Positions 42,945-50,921 of a stretch of DNA of 64,000 nt are shown piece after piece. This DNA comes from Temperatibacter marinus (lineage in GTDB: Bacteria; Pseudomonadota; Alphaproteobacteria; Sphingomonadales; Kordiimonadaceae): NCBI RefSeq assembly GCF_031598375.1, contig NZ_CP123872.1:186001-250000 (forward strand), in the 5' to 3' direction. Each line of letters starts with the position of its first letter. The first letter of the stretch is position 1. The notes beneath the pieces were generated by a model. That model did not search any database. It was not told the DNA's origin and worked only from the letters and a program-made list of their open reading frames with translations. The position numbers were made by a program, and so were the translations under genes.

Positions 42945-44473
42945 ATAAGTTCTTTTCGCACATTAGGCATGATCCGCCGGCTAACCGGCACCTTTGTTTT
43001 ATCTTTAAGGGTCAAAACACCTGAGCCCGACGGATCGCGGATCAATTTATCGATAGCGTGTCTGTTAACGATCCAAGAGCGGTGCACTCTAATAAACAAG
43101 CTCCCTAACTCTTCGTGTAGGCCCGATATTGATTTTGATGCTAAAACGGTAGGCGCCCCTGACCGATATATTTCGGTATAATCGCTGGCTGCTTTACAGT
43201 GATTGATATGGGAAACTTGGATGATCACCACTTTCCCTTCTTGTGGGATTTGAATGTGAGCCGGTGCCTGCTGCTCTCTTTCTTCTTCAAGGGCCTGTTG
43301 TAAGTCAACAGCGCGTTGCTTATCTTCTTGGATCTGACGTTTTAATCGCTGTATTTTTTTTGTCTCTAAAACGAATAAAATCAAAATCAACGCCGAGACC
43401 AAATAAAAATAATAGATATCCAAAATTTTATAGGGCATCCCCAACACTGCGACAGCGAACAAGCAAAGCCCCCCCGCCATAATGCGTGCTGAAGCGTGTT
43501 GTCGAACTACCGGCATGCAAAAAAGCACGCCTAAACCACAAGCCGTTACAAAAACCATGAACGATTTATTATCAAAACCAGGCACAAAACCTATTGGCAC
43601 TAAGAGAATAAAGAATGAGACTAAAGAAAAGAGTTTAATGCGCGCTGGCCAATATTCTTTTATCACATAGGAGATCAGGCTGAAGGCTGCAGCAAACCCG
43701 AAAAGTTGCACCAAAATTAGCCGCAAATCATGGTATATCCAGTCGTAATTTAAAATGCCCCGCGAAACTTCTGCAACCAAATGCCCCAATGCAAAAAGAG
43801 CAACAAGCGGTATAAATATTGATTTGGGCACGCCTTTTTCCGTCGCAGTTATCAGGCCAAAAAAGAGAACGCCTACCAATAAAACGCCGAGCGGAAGTAA
43901 AGCTGCTAAATGCCTACGCAGAAGAAAGTCAGAGGGATCACGCAAGCTACCAATGGCAATAAATTGAAGAGGTCGTTTCAATTCAAGAAGAGTTGCATGC
44001 GCTGATAAATCCATGATCAGCCTATTCTTCCCGGCTTTTAACCATTCATTTTTCAAATAAAATACTGCATCAATTTTTCCGGGCACTTCTCCCTGTGGGG
44101 TCGAAGATGGTCTGCCCGATTGTCCAACCAATTGATCTTCTATATAAAAACGCCCACTGGCTTTTCCTGAAAAAAACAATCCTATTGGCTCGACTCGATC
44201 AAGAAACTCTCGAGGAATGTTGATTGTGGTTTGCACCCATATACGTCGATTTTGAGGATTAATTTCTCCCCCAAAGACTTGACGACAGGTTGTTGAATTG
44301 AAATCGACTGCCTGAGCTGCCTCACCGCTGCCCTTACAGACCGTGACATCTTGATAGTCAATGAAATAGAGCGCGTCATTATAGCTCTGTCCTTCTACTT
44401 GAGCCAGCAAACCTTCACAGATCATCCCCAAAGAACTCAGCAGCGCAGCCATATATAGTATAAATCTAATCAT
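42935..44473 (-). CDS. Membrane-bound LytTR transcription regulator
   Basis: 512 residues from ATG 44471-44473; an upstream TTG (44509) gives a longer but less likely form. A signal peptide (1-23) leads to a periplasmic beta-rich region (about 25-180, NRLIMDLSAH type, resembling 7TMR extracellular domains), then seven membrane helices (about 190-380), a short coiled coil (about 385-410) and a C-terminal LytTR DNA-binding domain (about 415-512; HRSWIVNRHAID, then SRRIMP). It is a one-component sensor-regulator with no kinase or receiver domain. A direct repeat fitting a LytTR site lies 37 bases upstream of its start, consistent with autoregulation and control of the divergent hydrolase gene. 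Confidence 0.85.
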   Translation of the reverse strand: MIRFILYMAALLSSLGMICEGLLAQVEGQSYNDALYFIDYQDVTVCKGSGEAAQAVDFNSTTCRQVFGGEINPQNRRIWVQTTINIPREFLDRVEPIGLFFSGKASGRFYIEDQLVGQSGRPSSTPQGEVPGKIDAVFYLKNEWLKAGKNRLIMDLSAHATLLELKRPLQFIAIGSLRDPSDFLLRRHLAALLPLGVLLVGVLFFGLITATEKGVPKSIFIPLVALFALGHLVAEVSRGILNYDWIYHDLRLILVQLFGFAAAFSLISYVIKEYWPARIKLFSLVSFFILLVPIGFVPGFDNKSFMVFVTACGLGVLFCMPVVRQHASARIMAGGLCLFAVAVLGMPYKILDIYYFYLVSALILILFVLETKKIQRLKRQIQEDKQRAVDLQQALEEEREQQAPAHIQIPQEGKVVIIQVSHINHCKAASDYTEIYRSGAPTVLASKSISGLHEELGSLFIRVHRSWIVNRHAIDKLIRDPSGSGVLTLKDKTKVPVSRRIMPNVRKELIKD

Positions 44474-44509
44474 GGAAATAAACCTAGCATTTTCAAAGTC
44501 TTCAAACAA

Positions 44510-44541
44510 CTACCGTTCACCGGACAAAGCCTACCGCTTAC
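44510..44541. promoter_or_regulatory. Probable LytTR binding site (direct repeat)
   Basis: CTACCGTTCAC (44510-44520) and CTACCGCTTAC (44531-44541) form a direct repeat with a 21-bp period, that is two helical turns. Known LytTR sites (AgrA, AlgR type) are direct repeats of ACCGTT-like 9-mers with the same spacing. The site lies between the LytTR gene and the divergent alpha/beta-hydrolase gene, so it can control both. Confidence 0.65.
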
Positions 44542-44615
44542 AGAATACGGAGGGATTCAATCAACGTGTTATGCGATTAAGAGGTGATCTTGACGACAGA
44601 CATAGGAGATAAAAA

Positions 44616-46058
44616 ATGAAAACCATCATGCTAACCATCAGTTTGAGTTTGGGGCTTCAGCTAACTGCGATAGCGGAAGAAACCGTACCGAGTGAAACCG
44701 CGTTCGACTTTATCGCATCAGATGGCACCACGGCCCCTGCTTTTAAAGGTGAAATCTGGGTACCAGAGAATAGAACCGTGCCCAACAGCACTAAAATTCC
44801 TGTAAGATATATTCGATTTCCAGCCACTGGAGACACGAAAGGAAGTCCAATATTTTACTTAGCCGGGGGTCCAGGAGGATCCGGGATTCGCACAGTAAAA
44901 CACCGCAGAACCAAAATGTTTATGGCCCTAAGAGCCTATGGGGATGTTATTGCAATCGATCAACGCGGTGCAGGGCGCTCTAAAGTGCATTCAGAATGCC
45001 AATCATCTATTACACTCCCCATTGATAAACGCCTTTCTGATCATGACTTCATTGGGTTCCATCAAAATGCCCTGAGGGAATGCATCGCACAGTGGCAAGA
45101 TAAGAAAATTGATATCGCTGGATATAATACAATAGAAAATGCTGATGATTTAAACGATTTGAGGCGTCACTTTGGCGCGAAAAAAATGATCCTATGGGGC
45201 ACATCTTATGGCAGTCACTTAGCCTTCGCTGCGCTAAAAAAATATGATGATGTTATAGAAAAAGTGATATTGTCTAGCGCCGAAGGACCAGATCAAACAG
45301 TGAAACGTCCGGCCGCAACCAATGCATGGTTTGATCGTCTTCAGACGGCAATTAATAGCCAGCCTGCAAGTAAAAAACTCTGGCCTGATGTGAAAGGACT
45401 TGTCACTCGGGTGCACCAAAAATTAGAAACCAATCCGTTGAACTTGACTTTGAAAATGAGGGATGGTTCTAAGTTCGACTATCTCTTTCAAAAAAGAGAC
45501 ATACAACAAATTGCCTCCTTTTTCATTTCCGATCCAACTTGGACAAGAAATTTGCTTGGCCTTTATTCAGACCTTGATCAAGGAAATGGGGAGAAAAGTG
45601 GTGAAATCATTGCTCGATTTTTTAATCCTGGGCGCCCGCTTAAGTTGGACTTAATGTCTACAATGATGGATATAGCCTCTGGCATTTCAATAGAGAGAAA
45701 GGCACGCATCAAAAAAGAACTCGAAACAGCCATTCTTGGCAGTTGGATGAATTTTTCGTGGCATTACGATGCTCTTTATCCTGAGTATGACCTTGGAAAA
45801 CAGTTTAGAATGCCAACACAATCACGAACGCCTCTCCTATTGTTTAGCGGGACTTTAGATGGCAGAACTTATTTACAGCAACAACAGTCTACACTTGCTG
45901 AGATGCCCAACGCTGTCTCCATTATTGTAGAGAATGCAGGCCATAATCTTTTCATGTCTTCTCCGGAAATTCAAAAGACAATCAATTTGTTTTTGGAGAA
46001 TAAACCAATAAAGAAAAAGACTATAACGATACCTTTGGTGTCCTTAACCTCACCGTAA
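44616..46058 (+). CDS. Exported alpha/beta hydrolase, S33/TAP-like peptidase family
   Basis: 480 residues with a signal peptide (1-20, ending AIAEE). The fold shows the oxyanion motif GGPGGSG (84-90), nucleophile elbow GTSYGS (195-200, S197), a lid region, and a C-terminal TAP-like segment with LLFSGTLDGRT (the likely acid) and ENAGHNLF (the His). Relatives are proline iminopeptidases and tripeptidyl aminopeptidases. TAGGAG precedes the ATG. It is divergent from the LytTR regulator and probably under its control. It is followed by a perfect stem-loop. The peptide substrate is unknown. Confidence 0.86.
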   Translation: MKTIMLTISLSLGLQLTAIAEETVPSETAFDFIASDGTTAPAFKGEIWVPENRTVPNSTKIPVRYIRFPATGDTKGSPIFYLAGGPGGSGIRTVKHRRTKMFMALRAYGDVIAIDQRGAGRSKVHSECQSSITLPIDKRLSDHDFIGFHQNALRECIAQWQDKKIDIAGYNTIENADDLNDLRRHFGAKKMILWGTSYGSHLAFAALKKYDDVIEKVILSSAEGPDQTVKRPAATNAWFDRLQTAINSQPASKKLWPDVKGLVTRVHQKLETNPLNLTLKMRDGSKFDYLFQKRDIQQIASFFISDPTWTRNLLGLYSDLDQGNGEKSGEIIARFFNPGRPLKLDLMSTMMDIASGISIERKARIKKELETAILGSWMNFSWHYDALYPEYDLGKQFRMPTQSRTPLLLFSGTLDGRTYLQQQQSTLAEMPNAVSIIVENAGHNLFMSSPEIQKTINLFLENKPIKKKTITIPLVSLTSP

Positions 46059-46083
46059 GTAAAGTGATCACACTTTCAGACGA

Positions 46084-46112
46084 TCATGCAAGACTAAAGC
46101 AGTCTTGCATGA
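46084..46112 (+). terminator. Stem-loop after the alpha/beta hydrolase gene
   Basis: TCATGCAAGACT and AGTCTTGCATGA form a perfect 12-bp stem with a five-base loop (AAAGC), 25 bases after the hydrolase stop. The tail is CTTTCCTCT rather than a pure T-run, so it may stall or protect the 3' end rather than terminate fully. Confidence 0.6.
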
Positions 46113-46221
46113 CTTTCCTCTCTAGCATGCAAATACTTTATTCGCCCCCCTCTACTTGCCCAGTACACCAGCCAAATGCATCAACAGTGTATCAGCCCAC
46201 AGTGCATGAATAGTGCATCAA

Positions 46222-46239
46222 CAGTGCGCCGGCGCACTG
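46222..46239. repeat. 18-bp perfect GC-rich palindrome
   Basis: CAGTGCGCCGGCGCACTG is fully self-complementary with no spacer. It overlaps one copy of the TGCATCAACAGTG direct repeat and stands out from the AT-rich surroundings. It could be a protein site or a piece of a dispersed repeat family. Confidence 0.7.
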
Positions 46240-46519
46240 CCATTGATCTACTCTCTTTTCTCAGATGGAATTCACCTCCTTCTCGATATGCCCTTGAGGC
46301 CGTTTTTCAGACACCGGGCATTAAACTCTAAAACAATGTTCACTATTCTTCCTCTCTGTCTTATTTTTTATTCCATTATTTCCCCATGCTTTAGTTCTTC
46401 ATCTTTCTCTTTTCAAAATGAGAAACATCGGAGGAGTTCACATTTTCTGTAACCTTTTGTTAAGGATCTTATGGTTAATTGAAATAGTTAAGACTACTGA
46501 TCTGGGGGTTGGTATTAGA

Positions 46520-46542
46520 AAACTGTGTAATGAACACAGTTT
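46520..46542. repeat. Hairpin AAACTGTGT/ACACAGTTT
   Basis: Perfect 9-bp arms with a five-base loop (AATGA). There is no T-run after it on either strand, so it is more likely an RNA structure or regulator site than a terminator. Confidence 0.55.
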
Positions 46543-46574
46543 GGATAGGTAAAGAATACCATTTTGAGCCACGT

Positions 46575-46610
46575 GCTCAGAATGACATAACTCCGTGTTA
46601 TGTTATGAGC
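46575..46610. repeat. Composite hairpin upstream of the YfiR-like/TonB operon
   Basis: ACATAAC (46585-46591) and GTTATGT (46597-46603) form a perfect 7-bp stem with a five-base loop, extended across an internal bulge by GCTCA (46575-46579) and TGAGC (46606-46610). Adjacent GAGC-CACGT-GCTC could form an alternative pairing, the kind of competition seen in RNA switches. Confidence 0.45.
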
Positions 46611-46824
46611 TGTACACCCCTGAGAGTCGTATAACCAGCGAACAGGACAGATAAAAATATGAGAAAGCAAGTCTTTTCTCAAGCATTGATATCTTACGTA
46701 CAGACTTTGAAACATGCATAAAGTTACACTGAACTTAAAAACTCTTATGAGTTTAATATATTATTCGTCGTGGTTAACAAATAGCCCCGCCAATAAAAAA
46801 TGACAGAAACAAAAGGAAAGAGAT

Positions 46825-47352
46825 ATGCGAAATCTTCTAATGCTAAGCTTAGTTGTCCCTATATTAGCAACGCTCAGTTTTAATGCCGCTTATGCAGAAC
46901 TATCGGAAAAGCATGTACAGGTTGCTCTTAGATCAATTAAATTTATCACACCTAAAATTGGCTCTGGCGCTTCTGTTGCTGTTGTATACGCGGACGGCGA
47001 TGCCGCTTCAAAGGCTACTGCCGAAAGCATAGCAGCCTTTATCAATTCTGGAAAAGCGGTCAGGAAAATTAAACTAAACGCAAAAGCTGTTTCTTCTTCT
47101 GGAGATTTATCAGGTACGCGCATCACCCTTTTCACAGATGGGGCAATGGCACAAGTTGATAGTGTTTCAGCTGCAGCTAAATCAAATAATTCTATTGGCG
47201 TTGCTTCTGACACGGCCTGCACACAAAGTGGTAAGTGTGTCTTAAGCATCCAAACAAAACCAAAAGTTCAAATCTTTCTTAATGCCGCAGCAGCAGGTGA
47301 AACAGGTGTAAGTTTTTCTAACGCCTTCATGATGCTCGTGAAGAAGCATTAA
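46825..47352 (+). CDS. Small periplasmic protein, weakly YfiR/HmsC-like
   Basis: 175 residues with a clean signal peptide (1-24, ending AYAEL). The mature part alternates strands and helices; its end (KCVLSIQTKPKVQIFLNAAAAGETG, then SNAFMMLVK) resembles the end of the YfiR/DUF4154 family, which pairs with signalling or TonB systems, but the N-terminal half does not convincingly match. Two Cys (in TACTQSGKC) could form a disulphide. AAAGGAAAGAG precedes the ATG. The TonB receptor follows after 33 bases, so the two are probably one operon and may act together in uptake. Family assignment is tentative. Confidence 0.6.
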   Translation: MRNLLMLSLVVPILATLSFNAAYAELSEKHVQVALRSIKFITPKIGSGASVAVVYADGDAASKATAESIAAFINSGKAVRKIKLNAKAVSSSGDLSGTRITLFTDGAMAQVDSVSAAAKSNNSIGVASDTACTQSGKCVLSIQTKPKVQIFLNAAAAGETGVSFSNAFMMLVKKH

Positions 47353-47385
47353 TTTAATACTATTTTATCGGTTACAAAGGACAAT

Positions 47386-49500
47386 ATGATGACAATCCTA
47401 AAGAAAAAAATGCTTATCTCTAGCGCAAGCGCTGTGGCAATTTGCATAGCTACAGCAGCTCCTGCAGCAGCTCAAGACATAGACTATGGAACACTTGAAG
47501 AAATGTTTGGTCAGGCAGTGACCTTAGGGGCCACTGGCACACCTAAACTGGCTTCAGATGTGCCCGTAAACATGACAATCATCTCCGCTGAAGAAATTCG
47601 CCGCAGTGGTGCGCGCGATGTGCCGACAGTGCTGCGTCGTTATGCTGGCATTGATGTCCAAATGCTTGGGCCAACAGGCTCGATGGTCTCCATCCGCGGC
47701 AGAAACAATGATGGAATGCGCCTCCGTGTTTTAATTAATGGTCGCGACACATTCCGTCCTTATGAAGGCTCTACTCTTTGGTCATCTCTTCCTGTCTCAA
47801 TGGAAGAAATTCGTCAAATTGAAGTAGGTCGAGGACCTTCTACATCACTCTACGGTGCGAATGCGGTGGCTGGCGTAATTAATATCATTACCTTTAGCCC
47901 CTTGCATGATAGCAAGAATGTTGCCACTGCACGTATCGGCGATAAAGGCGTGAAAGAGCTTTCAGCAGTAAGTACGATAAGTCTTGGTGATATGGGCGGC
48001 ATCCGCTTATCAGGAGGCTATGCAGAATTGGATCGTTTTAATGGTCCTCTGAATGCATCAGAACAGCTGACCCGTCCTGAGACATTTGAGAACAAGCGGT
48101 TTTCTGGAGATGCCCTCTTTAACGTGACAGATACACTTAAAGTTGGTTTCGAAGCCACTTACTATGAAGGTGATGTCCTTGCTCAAACACCGCAAGGAGG
48201 ATCTGTCGATGGATCAACAGAAGACAGTTCCTTCAAGCTTTATATGGCATTAGATAGTGACTTTGGTCGCTGGACATCAAGTGCTTTTAAAAACAGCAAC
48301 ACGGAAACTCGCGATTCTGTGATTGATATTGGTACAGGTCCTTTCGTCTTCTCTCAAGAGATCGAGGCCGAAACAAAATATTTTGATATCACGAATAGCC
48401 AATCGGTTGGCTCCAATACGACCCTGCGCTTCTCGGTAGGATACCGCGAAGATTCTGTAACACAGTTTGGCGGTAGTGCCATTGATAGGACTGGTGAGGT
48501 GGGTTATAAAACCACTTTTGCTTCAGCTCTAGCAGAACATGCTCTGTCTGATGCTACGACGATCACAGGCTCTCTCCGATACGACAGCCTTGATAGTTAT
48601 AGCACTGCCAATAATTTTGCACTCACAAATTTCACGAATAGTGATTTTGGGACACTCAATGAAATTAGTGTCAATATTGGTGTGACCCACAAATTCTCTG
48701 AAACAGACACTGTGAAACTTATGTATGCTCGTGGATTTCAGTCCCCCAACTTATTTGAGCTTGGCGGTCAGGTGATTGACGTGGGGAATAGTGGTGTCTT
48801 TACAGGCATTGGGGCCCTAGGCGGACAACCTAATCTGAACTCTACAATTGATACGCAGTATGAAATTCAATATCTAAAATCTTTAGAGTCGCTGAATGGT
48901 AAGTTGAATGTTTCAGTCTTCTTGCGGGATGAAAAGGATCTAATTGGTGCTGCAATCACTGGAGAACTTTACTCGACGAATGAGCCAACTGTGCCTTTTT
49001 ACGCCGGCACAACAAATGTTGGTGACGCAGAGACTTGGGGCCTAGAGATTGACCTTTCTGGAGAGACTGACAACGGCATCAGATGGGCGGCACGCTATGG
49101 CTATGCCAGCACAAGTGAAGATCTTGAGCAAACAGGCTTGGTTCTTTCTTCCCTCTATCCCTTTGTACCTCTTGGCTATGAGGATCGCAGCTCCAAGCAT
49201 ATTCTCACAGGCTTGATTGGCTATGAGAAAGACGCGTTCACAATTGATGCGATTGTCCAGTATAAGTCTGGCTTCACTTCGATTAAGGACTTTATCAACT
49301 TGCCTGCTTTTGGCCTTGACCCTTATGGATCAGTTGACGGTTTCTGGACAGCCAATTTGTCTGCGCGCTACCAGATCAATGAGAGTGTAAGCGTCTTTGC
49401 TTCAGGCGAGAACCTGCTGGAAAAAAGACATAACCAATCTGTAAATTCCACCATGATTGCAGAGCGTCGTGTCTGGGCAGGATTGACCATCGACTTTTAA
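47386..49500 (+). CDS. TonB-dependent outer-membrane receptor (BtuB/vitamin or siderophore type)
   Basis: 704 residues with a signal peptide (about 1-28, ending PAAAQD). The plug domain (about 55-175) has the usual blocks: VPVNMTIISAEEIRRSG, VSIRGRNNDGMRLRVLING and IEVGRGPSTSLYGANAVAGVINIIT. The 22-strand barrel follows, with the typical YARGFQSPNLFELGG, the FASGENLLEKRH near the end, and a final aromatic residue (IDF). The ligand cannot be told from sequence. AAAGGA lies before the ATG pair. A strong terminator follows. The small periplasmic protein upstream is the likely partner. Confidence 0.9.
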   Translation: MMTILKKKMLISSASAVAICIATAAPAAAQDIDYGTLEEMFGQAVTLGATGTPKLASDVPVNMTIISAEEIRRSGARDVPTVLRRYAGIDVQMLGPTGSMVSIRGRNNDGMRLRVLINGRDTFRPYEGSTLWSSLPVSMEEIRQIEVGRGPSTSLYGANAVAGVINIITFSPLHDSKNVATARIGDKGVKELSAVSTISLGDMGGIRLSGGYAELDRFNGPLNASEQLTRPETFENKRFSGDALFNVTDTLKVGFEATYYEGDVLAQTPQGGSVDGSTEDSSFKLYMALDSDFGRWTSSAFKNSNTETRDSVIDIGTGPFVFSQEIEAETKYFDITNSQSVGSNTTLRFSVGYREDSVTQFGGSAIDRTGEVGYKTTFASALAEHALSDATTITGSLRYDSLDSYSTANNFALTNFTNSDFGTLNEISVNIGVTHKFSETDTVKLMYARGFQSPNLFELGGQVIDVGNSGVFTGIGALGGQPNLNSTIDTQYEIQYLKSLESLNGKLNVSVFLRDEKDLIGAAITGELYSTNEPTVPFYAGTTNVGDAETWGLEIDLSGETDNGIRWAARYGYASTSEDLEQTGLVLSSLYPFVPLGYEDRSSKHILTGLIGYEKDAFTIDAIVQYKSGFTSIKDFINLPAFGLDPYGSVDGFWTANLSARYQINESVSVFASGENLLEKRHNQSVNSTMIAERRVWAGLTIDF

Positions 49501-49523
49501 GCCTTAGCGCACACAAAATAATG

Positions 49524-49554
49524 AAAGCCAGTTCTTTTGAGCTGGCTTTTTTTT
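49524..49554 (+). terminator. Rho-independent terminator after the TonB receptor
   Basis: AAAGCCAGTTC-TTTT-GAGCTGGCTTT gives an 11-bp stem (one G-U) with a four-base loop and an eight-T tail (49547-49554). Confidence 0.9.
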
Positions 49555-49680
49555 ATTAAGCCCCTAACCACTCTTTCAGAAAATATAGGGGGTGCTCATA
49601 CAAAACCAACTCTTTGGGCTGGCTGAGAAAGGTAAAGCCTTCAAATGAGCGCAGGGCTAATTTTGAACAGAAGGGCCTAT

Positions 49681-50235
49681 TTATAACTCCGCCACATACA
49701 CAAGCGAAGGTTTATAAAATCCAATTCTAGAGTCAGCTTTTATAAGCACATCATAACGTGAGGCTCTTTCGATCATATGTCCAATCGTGTATTTTCTATC
49801 CTCTCGAGGCCCTTTTATGGGCAACATAAGTGTTTCAACATCTACAACTTTTCCATCAGGATAGTGAAGATAATATCGAACGAGGGCAGCACAGGCATTA
49901 TCGTGAATTAGTTTTTGCACTTTCTCCACAAGGTCCATGACATCTACTGCATATTTTTCATATGGGTCTTCGTGGACCAGATCAATCTCAAGAACAGAAT
50001 TTAAGTCCGATCCACTTAATCTGAAATTTACTCGTCCAGAGGGCAAATATTCGCAGACGCGAATTTTAGGGACTTCTTCACCAAGGTCTCTGAGGCCAAT
50101 TTTTCTTCTCTCAGGCCAGTCTAAATTTTCATCAGAATATAGTTTAGTCCAGACATCCAGTAGCTTTTGATGCGACTTCATAAGCCTCTTATCGCCGAGA
50201 GAAAACCTTCCATCAATTTCAACAACCTGCTTCAT
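49681..50235 (-). CDS. PAS-like domain protein (PAS_5 type)
   Basis: 184 residues, soluble. It begins with HQKLLDVWTKLYSDENLDWPERRKIGLRDLG, the start of the PAS_5-type sensor-like family common in alphaproteobacteria, followed by VCEYLPSGRVNFRLSGSDLNSVL and a strand-rich half. No output domain is attached. It is the last gene of the leftward operon with an acyl-CoA ligase, MFS and DsbA/HCCA-type protein, and it overlaps the preceding stop by one base. The role is unknown. Confidence 0.7.
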   Translation of the reverse strand: MKQVVEIDGRFSLGDKRLMKSHQKLLDVWTKLYSDENLDWPERRKIGLRDLGEEVPKIRVCEYLPSGRVNFRLSGSDLNSVLEIDLVHEDPYEKYAVDVMDLVEKVQKLIHDNACAALVRYYLHYPDGKVVDVETLMLPIKGPREDRKYTIGHMIERASRYDVLIKADSRIGFYKPSLVYVAEL

Positions 50236-50897
50236 TAAAGGGTTTCTTCCTCTGTCTCTGTGCGGAGAGAGTCCTTTTCAAGTTGAAAGCAGAGGCTATC
50301 AAGACGGTCCTGACCGAAAAATGGCTCCCCTTTATAGACAAATGTTGGGACGCCGCTATGGCCGCAAGCGTTGTGATCCTGATGATTATGAGATAATTCT
50401 GCCTCGTATAAAGATGTCTCTTTGACCGCCTTTTCCATAGCATAATAATCCAAACCGCTTTTAACTGTAGCAAGGGCCAACTTCCCTCCCTGATGCCAAT
50501 CCTTAGTCCCCCCCCATATGAGAGACGACACTTCTTTTGCAAATTCAAGGCCTTTTCTTTGACGATTTGCTTCAATCCCTAGATAGATAAGGGTGTAGAT
50601 ATAGGGTTGCTCAGTCGCGATCTCAAAAGTTTCCATATTTTGGACAACAGGGTCAGGTGATGGCCATGCGTGTGGCATGTTCAATAACTCTGCTCGGCGT
50701 GTCCAATCCATAAGAATATAGTCAACCTTCTCACGATTAGCTGCTTTGAAAAAAGCTGGGTTTCTTAGCGCTTGAGGCAACACGGGGCGAAAATTAATAT
50801 CCACATTATATCTGTTCTGAATTTCAATCGCACCTGGAACCGCTAGATAACTATAGGGGCTTCGAAATGAAAAATAAAAATCTATTACCTCAGGCAT
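50235..50897 (-). CDS. DsbA-fold 2-hydroxychromene-2-carboxylate isomerase family protein
   Basis: 220 residues with a thioredoxin-like fold of the HCCA isomerase/kappa-GST group. IDFYFSFRSPYSYLA (5-19) is the family start with the SP motif near Ser13 that contacts glutathione in relatives. A CXXC site is absent, so it is not a thiol oxidase. The C-terminal HSGVPTFVYKGEPFFGQDRL block is also typical. In aromatic catabolism such enzymes isomerise ring-cleavage products; other members have unknown substrates. Here it sits with an acyl-CoA ligase and transporters, suggesting catabolism of an imported organic acid. Confidence 0.82.
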   Translation of the reverse strand: MPEVIDFYFSFRSPYSYLAVPGAIEIQNRYNVDINFRPVLPQALRNPAFFKAANREKVDYILMDWTRRAELLNMPHAWPSPDPVVQNMETFEIATEQPYIYTLIYLGIEANRQRKGLEFAKEVSSLIWGGTKDWHQGGKLALATVKSGLDYYAMEKAVKETSLYEAELSHNHQDHNACGHSGVPTFVYKGEPFFGQDRLDSLCFQLEKDSLRTETEEETL

Positions 50898-50921
50898 CCT
50901 ATTCTCCTCTTAATGCTCAGA

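Larger units (their letters stand above)
46059..46824. other. 766-base gene-free region with several hairpins
   Basis: No credible gene is visible: short open frames lack ribosome sites and recognisable products. It contains five perfect dyads (46084-46112, 46222-46239, 46520-46542, 46575-46610, 46739-46754) and a 13-base direct repeat TGCATCAACAGTG (46177-46189 and 46214-46226). The last dyad, AAACTC-TTAT-GAGTTT, abuts a TAATAT likely -10 for the downstream operon. A leader RNA, small RNA or remnant element is possible. I do not see the conserved blocks of a cobalamin riboswitch. Confidence 0.6.

Noticed and set aside
46440-46824. Cobalamin riboswitch in front of the BtuB-like receptor
   Set aside because: The conserved blocks of that riboswitch (GCCACTG box and associated core) are not visible.
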